This document shows, in pieces, positions 16,651-23,762 of a DNA stretch of 64,000 nucleotides (within the stretch, counting starts at the first letter, position 1; every line of letters begins with the position of its first letter). This DNA is from an uncultured Candidatus Saccharibacteria bacterium (GTDB taxonomy: Bacteria > Patescibacteria > Saccharimonadia > Saccharimonadales > UBA4665). The stretch covers positions 434,001-498,000 of the forward strand of contig CAMLQK010000001.1 of NCBI GenBank assembly GCA_946482285.1, given 5' to 3'. Made by a program: the position numbers and the translations under genes. The notes beneath the pieces are model-generated. The model had not been told where the DNA came from, ran no database searches, and saw only the letters and a list, made by a program, of their open reading frames with translations.

Positions 16651-17601
16651 TTACCTGACCGCCGCATTTACGGTGAGTGTGCCCGCGCTGGCATCCAACG
16701 TAGCCATGGTGCCCAGTGGAACAGATTCGGTGTTGTCGCCATGTCCTAGTGGCAGCCCGCCCAGAATAGGCACATTAAGCCGCCTGAGCCTGTCTTGTAG
16801 CACGTCGATTGCCGTCCAATTGCCTTGGGTTGTGGCATCTGACCCGCACAGGTGGTAGCGGCTTACGGCGACGCCAAGGATGCCTCGTAAGTGCCCGGCT
16901 TTTTCAAGCATAGTTAGCTGGCGGTCAATAAACCCGAGCCGCTTATCTACGTCCTCGAGCAGTAGAATTGCGCCCTCAAGACTTGGCAGCGCCCAGCCAG
17001 CTGCGGTTGCTGCCATATCCTGATTGCCACCCATCAGGAAACCACTGGCTTTGCCGCTCGTTGTGAGTGCGGCGGTAGGCTCATCCGGCCGGGCATGTAT
17101 GGTAACAGAACCGGCGGCCATGAGCATGCTTCGTAGTTTTTCGAGGTTTTGCTGTTGCATGGCCGCTACGCTCCAGCTGCTTATGCCGCCATGGATACTT
17201 GTTATTCGGCAGTGTTTCCAGAGCGCAAGCTGGATGATAGTGTTTTCACTGAAACCAACATATAATTTTGGGTTTTGTCGCATGGCTGTAAAGTCGAGAC
17301 CGTCCGCAATGCGATATGCGCCCTTGCCGCCGCGTGTTGCAAAAATGGCCCGTACACCAGGGTCGCGTATGGCATCGTTCAGGTCGTCTAGGCGGTCTTC
17401 GTCTGTGCCGGCCAAATAGCCGTAGCTGTCAAACGCATGGCGGCCTATTTCTGGCTTAAGCCCCCATTGTCGCAAAATGTCCACGCACTGCTCAACACCT
17501 TGCTGTGTTGGTGTGCTAGCTGGTGAAACGAGACGTATACGGTCACCAGGCTGTAATGCTGGCGGCAGTAGGGTATCTTTAATATGCTGCCCTTGGTCCA
17601 T
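16651..17601 (-). CDS. S66-family LD-carboxypeptidase (MccF-like)
   Basis: A 316-residue serine peptidase. The N-terminal LQPGDRIRLVSPASTP, the nucleophile block KLYVGFSENTIIQLALW (Ser in GFS), GGISSWS, the Glu of LLLEDVDKR and the catalytic His in GGLPLGHGDNTESVPLG match the S66 family. The family includes LdcA, which trims tetrapeptides in peptidoglycan recycling, and MccF, which inactivates microcin C. Sequence alone does not decide between them. The start is ATG 17601 with a strong AAGGAGG; the open frame to 17739 is not needed. A promoter lies at 17664-17691. Confidence 0.85.
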   Translation of the reverse strand: MDQGQHIKDTLLPPALQPGDRIRLVSPASTPTQQGVEQCVDILRQWGLKPEIGRHAFDSYGYLAGTDEDRLDDLNDAIRDPGVRAIFATRGGKGAYRIADGLDFTAMRQNPKLYVGFSENTIIQLALWKHCRITSIHGGISSWSVAAMQQQNLEKLRSMLMAAGSVTIHARPDEPTAALTTSGKASGFLMGGNQDMAATAAGWALPSLEGAILLLEDVDKRLGFIDRQLTMLEKAGHLRGILGVAVSRYHLCGSDATTQGNWTAIDVLQDRLRRLNVPILGGLPLGHGDNTESVPLGTMATLDASAGTLTVNAAVR

Positions 17602-17663
17602 AAGGGATCCTCCTTGTTTTTGTTTTGTGCTGTTCAGCCTCTCATGGCTAGCCATAGCATAGC

Positions 17664-17691
17664 ATCGTAAAACCATAACTACTAACGTCAA
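17664..17691 (-). promoter_or_regulatory. Promoter of the S66 peptidase gene
   Basis: On the minus strand, TTGACG (17686-17691), a 16-base spacer and TACGAT (17664-17669) lie about 60 bases before the ATG. Confidence 0.5.
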
Positions 17692-17826
17692 ATTGACTAC
17701 GCGGAAGCAGGCCGGGAGCATTTGGAAAATTGAAAACAAGCATAAAATATAGCATAATAATATAGTTTTGGAGACCCCTCCACAAACAGTTCAAGCAGAC
17801 GAAGCTCCAACCCAGGGAGGCATAAA

Positions 17827-18738
17827 GTGTCCGAAGTGGACATGAAGCGCACGGACATGACGGGTCGGGTCGACTTCAGTACCTTTCACCTCACAAACAT
17901 CAAGGAGGACCCGGACCAGCTGTGGACGTTCGGCAACCAGGCCATCATCAAGCTGGCTGCACAGTTCGGCATGCCGGTGGAGGACATCTCGGTTGAGTAC
18001 CTGTTCAACCTGGTCCGTATGGTCGGAGCCAACAAGGAACTTCAGCTCAACATCACGGCTGCCCAGCGTGAGCTCGGCGATCAGGCCTACGTCATCGCCA
18101 GCGACATCCTGGACGGCTCCGGCATCCTGAAGTCGCTCAACCGGTCGTTCGTCGACCCCTGGCGGCCCGTACCCGACGAGTGCAACCTGGTGATCACCGG
18201 TGGTGTGGCTGGCTGGATGCTCCGGCGTTCTGCTGTCGCAAGCCGCATCGACTCGGTGACGCACCCCAACGTGTACGTCGCTGCGGGCACCCGCCGGATG
18301 CGCATCACGGAACACCAGCGCGTCCACACGCTCAAGGATCTCCTGGGGTACGACCCCTCCGAGCAAGAGTTCGCGGAGCACTTCCTACAGACCAGCCTGG
18401 CCCTGGACGCCTTCAACGTCGTGCTGGTGCCCGTCGAAAGCACCAACGGCAACAACGTCCTCAGCGGCCTCTTCGCCGCACACCCGGCGCTTCTGGAGTC
18501 CCGGATCATGGTGATCGGCAATGCGCCGAGTGCCATCCAATCCGCTGCCCAGCTGCGCATCGTGGCCCGCGGGATCAATCCCAACTTCGACTCGGACGGC
18601 ACCCAGCTGTTCGTGCGAAGCGATGCGTGCCCGTTGCTCCCGGAAGGTGCGGACCCGGCCGACGGCCAGCACCCCATCTCCGGACTGGGGGCGCTGGCAC
18701 GGGCCGCCAAGCTCCTTCTGGAGGCAGCGCTCAGCTGA
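17827..18738 (+). CDS. GC-rich hypothetical protein, possibly DUF218/YdcF-like
   Basis: A 303-residue soluble protein starting at GTG 17827 after AGGGAGG. The middle has NLVITGGVAGWMLRRSAVAS, VVLVPVESTNGNNVLSGLFA and ESRIMVIGNAPSAIQSAAQL. This pattern (GG loop, E-S-T-N-x-N block, then a strand-loop-helix) loosely recalls the DUF218/YdcF Rossmann-like family, but the match is weak. Codons are strikingly GC-ending, like actinobacterial genes and unlike both flanks. The promoter region (17730-17765) is AT-rich, with TTGAAA and CATAAT 17 bases apart. A GC-rich hairpin follows the stop. Confidence 0.6.
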   Translation: MSEVDMKRTDMTGRVDFSTFHLTNIKEDPDQLWTFGNQAIIKLAAQFGMPVEDISVEYLFNLVRMVGANKELQLNITAAQRELGDQAYVIASDILDGSGILKSLNRSFVDPWRPVPDECNLVITGGVAGWMLRRSAVASRIDSVTHPNVYVAAGTRRMRITEHQRVHTLKDLLGYDPSEQEFAEHFLQTSLALDAFNVVLVPVESTNGNNVLSGLFAAHPALLESRIMVIGNAPSAIQSAAQLRIVARGINPNFDSDGTQLFVRSDACPLLPEGADPADGQHPISGLGALARAAKLLLEAALS

Positions 18739-18780
18739 GACGCCCACGCCTGGCTTCGGACAGGGCAGCACAGGAATGGA

Positions 18781-18812
18781 GGCGGGAAGTCCGTACCACT
18801 GGGCCTCCCGCC
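18781..18812 (+). terminator. GC hairpin after the 17827 gene
   Basis: GGCGGGA (18781-18787) pairs with TCCCGCC (18806-18812). There is no U-tract. It is similar in style to the hairpins that close the GC-rich genes at 2.6-3.8 kb. Confidence 0.55.
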
Positions 18813-18872
18813 CACCTCCGCCCTGTACTAACCGTCTGCTTGAACAACTTCCGCATTTAGCCCTTTTGGGGC

Positions 18873-18901
18873 TTGATTGTATCCCTGTTTTACGATAGAA
18901 T
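18873..18901 (+). promoter_or_regulatory. Promoter of tRNA-Gly
   Basis: TTGATT (18873-18878), a 17-base spacer and TAGAAT (18896-18901) lie 30 bases before the tRNA. The palindrome GTTAACAATTGTTA lies between them and the tRNA. Confidence 0.6.
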
Positions 18902-18931
18902 ACATCTGTTAACAATTGTTACACATATTAT

Positions 18932-19008
18932 GCGGGTCTAGCTCAGTTGTTTAGAGCGCATCCTTGCCAAGGATGAGGCCAGGGGTTAGAGTCCCCTGAC
19001 CCGCACCA
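18932..19008 (+). tRNA. tRNA-Gly (GCC), island integration site
   Basis: A 77-nt cloverleaf. Acceptor GCGGGTC pairs with GACCCGC. Anticodon stem CATCC/GGATG carries the loop TTGCCAA (GCC), T stem AGGGG/CCCCT is intact, and CCA is encoded. Two normally invariant positions are changed together: the D loop is AGTTGTTTA (position 19 is U, not G) and the T loop is TTAGAGT (position 56 is A, not C). The tertiary 19-56 pair is therefore U-A instead of G-C. The 3' half overlaps the end of the serine recombinase gene on the other strand. Confidence 0.9.
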
Positions 19009-20645
19009 CGAACGAAATTTCCATTCTCGACGAACCCTGCCCAGGGTTCGTTTAGTTTATAGGCCACTTTCGACCCCTTAAAAGTGCCATCCTGGACCGG
19101 CTCAATAGTGAAGTTAGAGAAGAAAATTCGCAGCAGTGAATCCATAGCCTTCATATCGCGTATTTTGCCTAAAATAACAGGGGTCATCTCTAAAAGTTTG
19201 AGGTATTCTTCAAAAGTCGGTATTGCTGCTTTAATATTGTCGCGGCGCTTAATGTTACGCTTGTACTCTGCTTTTAGTTTTTCGATCGCTTTTGCGTACT
19301 TATCAAGGTCGTAGTGGTCTTTAAGTTTAAGGTCATCCAGTATGAGTGCCTTGGTCCGCTCGTAAGATTTTTCTTTATTGGCAACAGCGAGCTTTAAACG
19401 TGCAATTGCACTATCGAATTCAACGGACTTGCGACTTGCTTCTTTCTCGGCTTCCTTAACGTAGTGCGCATAGTTGCCTTTTGTAACGAACAGATATTGC
19501 TCAAAGAATTCTTGCGCGGCACTTATAACAAATCCAGCCCTAGCTGATTTGTTATGCATGGGGCAACCTTCGGTTTCGCATTTGTAGTAGTAGCGCTTTT
19601 CTTTGAGAGCGCCTGTCTTTTTATCGTACTTTGGTATGAGCATTGATGTCAGCGTCTTATTGCACTTACCACAGTAGACTGTGCCTCGTAGCAAGTCGGC
19701 GTCTATATCGCCGCTACGAGGTCTTTGGATAGCTAGTACCTTTGATGAGTTGAGACTATCAATCCTGTTGATTGTGAGAAAATCTTTAACAGAAATCATT
19801 GGCTCGAAGTCTTGCGATTCCGTAAGGTCGGTGATCGTCTTGCCCCATTTAAGGACTCCTGTATAAAGCGGGTCACGCAAGAGCTTGGATACGTCGTCTT
19901 TATCCCATTTGTGGGGCTTATATTCGCCACCTGGCAGCTTCTGGACCGTATATCCTTGCTCGTTTATCCAAAGGCGGATGTCTTTCTGTGATTTGCCAGC
20001 AAGCGCCATTTCAAACATATGTTTCACTTTGGTGAAGTTATGAGGGTCCGGCTGGAACGCCCGGTTTATATCAACGATGTAGCCGTGCTTGAATTTGCCG
20101 ATAAACTCTCCGTCTTCAACGGCCCGCTTATTACCTCGTTCTACAGACTCGGCCAAATGCTCTGAATACTGCTTAGCCATCACGAAAGTAATGCCGAGAA
20201 GCATCTTTCCGGCAGGAGTATTCTCAAAGGTGAAAGTTGGGAAGCGGAGATCTTTTATCAAACCTCTGTCTACGAGGTCAATAATAGCTCCGGCTTCTTT
20301 CATATTGCGAGATAGACGGTCGGGATGCCACGCGATTAGCCCTTCTATATGACCGTTTTCTATCTCGTTAATAAGCTTTTTAAATTCATCACGTGTGTCG
20401 GCAATCTTTGCTGAAAAGCTCTCTTGGTAGATTCTGACGACGTTAAGATTGTTAGGAGTGGCTACTTTTTCTAGACATTCCCTGATTTGGTCCTCTATAG
20501 AAGAGGCCTGTCGGTCTTCGCTGGTTGTTGATTTTCTTGCGTACAATGCGTAACGAACTGTAGCAGGGTCAATATCGCCTGGTGCTTTAGGCTGTCCAGC
20601 TTGTAGTAATTCTAGTAGTCGTTGAGTATCTGAGAGCTCTGCCAT
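18951..20645 (-). CDS. Large serine recombinase (site-specific integrase)
   Basis: A 564-residue integrase. The N-terminal resolvase domain has the catalytic Ser in YALYARKSTTSEDRQ (about 31-45) followed by ARG-type motifs (IAWHPDRLSRNMKEAG). A recombinase domain (FKHGYIVDINRAFQPD onward, RDPLYTGVLKWGK) follows. A zinc ribbon follows (YCGKCNKTLTSM and CETEGCPMHNKS), then a coiled coil (about 400-490). The last residues, GAGQGTLTPGLILGKDAL, are encoded by the antisense strand of tRNA-Gly. This shows that the element is integrated in that gene. It is the probable integrase of the 18.9-40.4 kb island. Confidence 0.9.
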   Translation of the reverse strand: MAELSDTQRLLELLQAGQPKAPGDIDPATVRYALYARKSTTSEDRQASSIEDQIRECLEKVATPNNLNVVRIYQESFSAKIADTRDEFKKLINEIENGHIEGLIAWHPDRLSRNMKEAGAIIDLVDRGLIKDLRFPTFTFENTPAGKMLLGITFVMAKQYSEHLAESVERGNKRAVEDGEFIGKFKHGYIVDINRAFQPDPHNFTKVKHMFEMALAGKSQKDIRLWINEQGYTVQKLPGGEYKPHKWDKDDVSKLLRDPLYTGVLKWGKTITDLTESQDFEPMISVKDFLTINRIDSLNSSKVLAIQRPRSGDIDADLLRGTVYCGKCNKTLTSMLIPKYDKKTGALKEKRYYYKCETEGCPMHNKSARAGFVISAAQEFFEQYLFVTKGNYAHYVKEAEKEASRKSVEFDSAIARLKLAVANKEKSYERTKALILDDLKLKDHYDLDKYAKAIEKLKAEYKRNIKRRDNIKAAIPTFEEYLKLLEMTPVILGKIRDMKAMDSLLRIFFSNFTIEPVQDGTFKGSKVAYKLNEPWAGFVENGNFVRGAGQGTLTPGLILGKDAL

Positions 20646-21019
20646 AGATTTCTGTATCGTGTATCTAGTAGTTAGAGCTGCTTTAGGCTAAGACTACAAA
20701 ATGATCTTTATGCCGTCTTTTACGAGGTACGGCTTGGTCTGCGACTCGGCTTCGGCATAGATTGCAAGAATGTTCAGGAGTGATATGACTCCTAAATCGG
20801 TGATACTTGGTAGAGAAACGGACATCCCCACGACTCCTCAAAGCGTAACGCTTTAATTAGCCCGCGAATAAGTACCGTTTTTTACCGAGTCCGTTTCTCG
20901 TTCACTTACAATCTTACGTAGTATGCCGTGCCGTTCTTTTTAGCGGTTCCGTCTCCGCAGCTCCTACGTAAAATACGGCAAATTGTTAATATTACATTTC
21001 TAGTATATCGTATATTTCT
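20646..21019. other. Non-coding, hairpin-rich stretch upstream of the recombinase
   Basis: There is no supported gene in 374 bases. The stretch contains a perfect 11-bp inverted repeat, GAGAAACGGAC (20813-20823) and GTCCGTTTCTC (20889-20899), which encloses AAAGCGT (20840-20846) and ACGCTTT (20848-20854). Next to it lie TTACGTAG (20914-20921) and CTACGTAA (20964-20971). It could hold the recombinase promoter and operators, an att-associated site, or a structured RNA. I cannot tell which. Confidence 0.5.
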
Positions 21020-21436
21020 TTAGTTGGTAGAATGGGCGATTACCAATTTAACGCTGTCACCGTTTTGTGCTAAATCACCGATAATAAACGCATCGACTGA
21101 TTGCCGGTCATCGGCCTTGTTGGGGTCGAGTGGCTCAAAGACCTCTGACGCTTTGCCGTTTATATCCGTTAGGGCCTGCTTCTCAAACTCCGCTTCAACA
21201 TTGTAGCCTTTGCCCTTTAGTTCTTTGTATACTACCAAGCCTTCTTTATCTTTGTAGTCGCCTGCATTGAGCTTTGGTAATGTAGATTGATTAGCTGCTT
21301 GCGTTTGGGTGGAATCGTCAGTCTTGGCGGCGTTATTAGCACTATTGCTTGATTGGCCTAATGAGCCAATTGCTCCGAGGATAATGATGACAATTACCCA
21401 GAACCACCACTTTTTGAATAGCATTTTAATTTTCAT
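21020..21436 (-). CDS. Membrane-anchored small extracellular protein
   Basis: A 138-residue protein. The ATG at 21434-21436 follows GGAGGTCCAA. A basic start (MKIKMLFKKWW) leads into one membrane helix (FWVIVIIILGAIGSLG), a Ser/Asn/Gln/Thr-rich linker, and a small soluble domain with DYKDKEGLVVYKELKGKGYN. I recognise no family. It is preceded by the structured RNA at 21472-21599. The unrelated-looking protein at 31590 has the same length, topology and upstream RNA, so the two probably play equivalent roles in their elements. Confidence 0.65.
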   Translation of the reverse strand: MKIKMLFKKWWFWVIVIIILGAIGSLGQSSNSANNAAKTDDSTQTQAANQSTLPKLNAGDYKDKEGLVVYKELKGKGYNVEAEFEKQALTDINGKASEVFEPLDPNKADDRQSVDAFIIGDLAQNGDSVKLVIAHSTN

Positions 21437-21470
21437 TTGGACCTCCGTTTGATTTGTTATTAGCGGTGTC

Positions 21471-21500
21471 CAAATAAAAAGGACAGCCACGCTGACTGTC
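21471..21500 (-). terminator. Intrinsic terminator of RNA copy 1
   Basis: On the minus strand GACAGTC pairs with GGCTGTC around a short AGCGT loop (21482-21500), followed by CCTTTTTATTT. It overlaps the closing stem of the RNA by the bases GACA, so the two folds compete. Confidence 0.75.
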
Positions 21501-21599
21501 TAGATCCACAACAGGGTTGAACCTATTGCTTTTTTACGTAGCTGCCCATTTCATGGTTCAACTACGCCAAAAATGGCGCTTCTATTGTGGATCTAGACA
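21472..21599 (-). ncRNA. Structured leader or small RNA, copy 1
   Basis: On the minus strand a closing stem of 15 perfect base pairs (TTGTGGATCTAGACA, 21585-21599, with TGTCTAGATCCACAA, 21497-21511) encloses three elements. These are a hairpin (CGCCA 21565-21569 / TGGCG 21574-21578), a stem CGTAG/CTACG, and a pseudoknot-like pairing of GGTTCAAC (21555-21562) with GTTGAACC (21516-21523). A TATAAT box directly upstream would start RNA at the closing stem. The terminator at 21482-21500 shares its first bases with the 3' strand of the closing stem, as in riboswitch expression platforms. Copy 2 at 32053-32190 keeps every helix with different bases. The start codon of the downstream gene is about 35 bases past the terminator. 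Confidence 0.75.
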
Positions 21600-21944
21600 A
21601 TACTGATTATACAATTTTTGCTAGAGGAGCACTAGGGGTCGCAAACGCGCAATAAATAACCAAATTTTCCTTGCCCGAAAAAACGTTGGTCATTTCGCCC
21701 CCATAAATTTGCCATTCATACTGCGGAGTCTACTTTTTGTGGCAAAAGGGACTACTCCCCCCTGTTGCCGCTGAAAGCTGCGTTTAAGAGAAGTGCGAAT
21801 TAAAATGCGGGATTTGTATATGAATTTGGGCTATTTACGTGCGTAGTTGTGATGGGATGAAGTCTGTCAAAACGATGTTAAAATAGTCATAAAGATACGA
21901 CAGCTCTGCCGTCTCTTAATCATTAATCTTTCCCGGAGATCGGT
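21600..21944. other. Divergent intergenic region between RNA copy 1 and gajA
   Basis: I find no convincing gene here. The right part should contain the gajA promoter (GTTAAAATAG near 21880 resembles a -10 box) and an inverted GACAG/CGTC pair near 21900. The left part carries the minus-strand TATAAT that would start RNA copy 1. Confidence 0.4.
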
Positions 21945-23762
21945 ATGTATGTGTCGGAAGTAAGGCTTTGGAATTTTAGAAAATATGGCAATGGTCAGGC
22001 TGTTGACCTCGACAGTCCTAATCTTACAGTGAGGTTTAAAGATGGGCTGAATGTATTAATAGGTTCAAATGATTCAGGAAAAACCGCCATCATAGATGCA
22101 ATCAAAACTGTCCTGAAGACCCATAGCTACGAATGGATCACTATCACCGATAGTGATTTTTTTGAAGACTCCAAAGAACTAAGAATCGAAGTTATATGTA
22201 AAGGTATGGCTGATGAAGAGGCGAAGAACTTCACGGAGTGGCTTGGCTGGGAAGGAAGCGGAGCTGATGCCACACCTTTTCTCCGTCTCATATACAGCGT
22301 AGGCCGTACAGAGGACAGGATACTGCCGAGTGAAGTTCGTGCTGGTGTTGACGCTACTGGAAAGCTTATGAGTGCCGAGGCAAAAGAATACTTAAAAAGC
22401 ACCTATCTGAAACCCTTGCGCGATGCAAAGGCAGAGCTTGTTGCGAAACGTAGTTCAAGGCTCTCGCAGATTTTTAGGGGTCATGCTGCATTTAAGGGTA
22501 AAAATAAAACGCATCACCTCGTTAATCGATTCGAGGATTTAAACAAAGAAATAAAACAGTACTTTATGGGAAAGAAACCGGACGGTACTGATCATGCTGA
22601 TCAGCAAGGGAAAATTCTTAAAGACAAAATCGATGAGTTTGTTAAGGCCTTTTGCGGTGATGACGAATTAAGTGACATTACCGCTTCGGGCGGTGATTTG
22701 ATCAGTATTCTCGAAAGGCTGGAGATCGCCGTGCTCGACAGGGTTAATCCGGGTCTAGGCACTCTTAATCGGCTATTCATGGGTACGGAGCTAGTACACA
22801 TAAGTAAGGACCCGTGGGCCGGCCTTCGATTAGGACTGGTTGAGGAGTTAGAAGCGCACCTAAGCCCTCAAGCCCAGATGCAGGTTGTAGAAAAGCTACA
22901 GTCTCAAGAGGATATGCAACTAATCCTTACTACCCATAGCCCTAATTTGGCATCAAAGGTGAAACTAAAGAATTTGATTATTTGTGTGGGTGATGCTGCT
23001 TTTCCGCTTGGGGAAGAATACACCGAGCTTGAAGCTGATGACTATGTGTTCTTGGAAAAATTCCTAGACGTCACGAAATCGAACCTATTTTTCGCTAAAG
23101 GTGTAATTTTGGTTGAGGGTTGGGCTGAGGAGATATTGATACCTTCGTTGGCTAAACGATTGGGTTTTGACCTTACGAAGTACGGCGTGTCGGTGGTAAA
23201 CGTTGGCAATTTAGCCTTTTTACGTTACTCAAGAATATTTCGCAGAAAGACTACTGGCGAAAAGATGGGCGTACCGGTATCAGTAGTTACTGACATTGAT
23301 GCTGCCGAGTATTTCCGTGAACCTAAAATTGAAAATGGCGCGGCTGTCAAAAGAAACGGCAAAACAGTCTATGAATATGGCAAGAGAGGCCAGGACTTAA
23401 TTAACGCCGATGCCAGAGCCAGGACCACCAGTGTTAATTCCGATCTAAAAAAAGGTGACGTACTCCCTTTCATGGCTCCGCGCTGGACGCTGGAGTTTAG
23501 CATATCCAAATCTACCGCATTAGGTGGTGCATTTGAGGAAGTCGTAAAAAGTATACACACAGGAACCAACTGGGAAGCTGACTTCGAGGCGGTACTCGGA
23601 AAGATGTTGCTCACTAAAAGTCTAGATAAGACAGGGATCGCATACCGGTTGGCTAAGAAGTTGGACGATGATGCCGGACAGCAACTTGTAGTAAGCGAGG
23701 ACGATACACTTGACTATCTTGTAAAGGCGATAAAGCATGCCTGCCGTGTTACAGATAACTAG
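21945..23762 (+). CDS. gajA: Gabija GajA: OLD-family ATPase/TOPRIM nuclease
   Basis: A 605-residue anti-phage effector. The N-terminal ABC-type ATPase has Walker A GSNDSGKT (40-47), Walker B with the Glu pair in GLVEELEAHLSPQ, and the H-loop LILTTHSPN. The C-terminal TOPRIM domain has VILVEGWAEE (Glu 391) and VVTDIDAAEY (Asp 450, Asp 452), the metal-binding triad of a DNA-nicking nuclease. In known Gabija systems GajA assembles with GajB and is inhibited by nucleotides until phage replication depletes them. It overlaps gajB by 26 bases, supporting co-translation. SD CGGAG precedes the ATG. Confidence 0.85.
   Translation: MYVSEVRLWNFRKYGNGQAVDLDSPNLTVRFKDGLNVLIGSNDSGKTAIIDAIKTVLKTHSYEWITITDSDFFEDSKELRIEVICKGMADEEAKNFTEWLGWEGSGADATPFLRLIYSVGRTEDRILPSEVRAGVDATGKLMSAEAKEYLKSTYLKPLRDAKAELVAKRSSRLSQIFRGHAAFKGKNKTHHLVNRFEDLNKEIKQYFMGKKPDGTDHADQQGKILKDKIDEFVKAFCGDDELSDITASGGDLISILERLEIAVLDRVNPGLGTLNRLFMGTELVHISKDPWAGLRLGLVEELEAHLSPQAQMQVVEKLQSQEDMQLILTTHSPNLASKVKLKNLIICVGDAAFPLGEEYTELEADDYVFLEKFLDVTKSNLFFAKGVILVEGWAEEILIPSLAKRLGFDLTKYGVSVVNVGNLAFLRYSRIFRRKTTGEKMGVPVSVVTDIDAAEYFREPKIENGAAVKRNGKTVYEYGKRGQDLINADARARTTSVNSDLKKGDVLPFMAPRWTLEFSISKSTALGGAFEEVVKSIHTGTNWEADFEAVLGKMLLTKSLDKTGIAYRLAKKLDDDAGQQLVVSEDDTLDYLVKAIKHACRVTDN

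Noticed and set aside
18087..18915. Long frames antisense or overlapping the 17827 gene
   Set aside because: High GC content leaves many stop-free frames. Only the 17827 frame has a Shine-Dalgarno, promoter and terminator.
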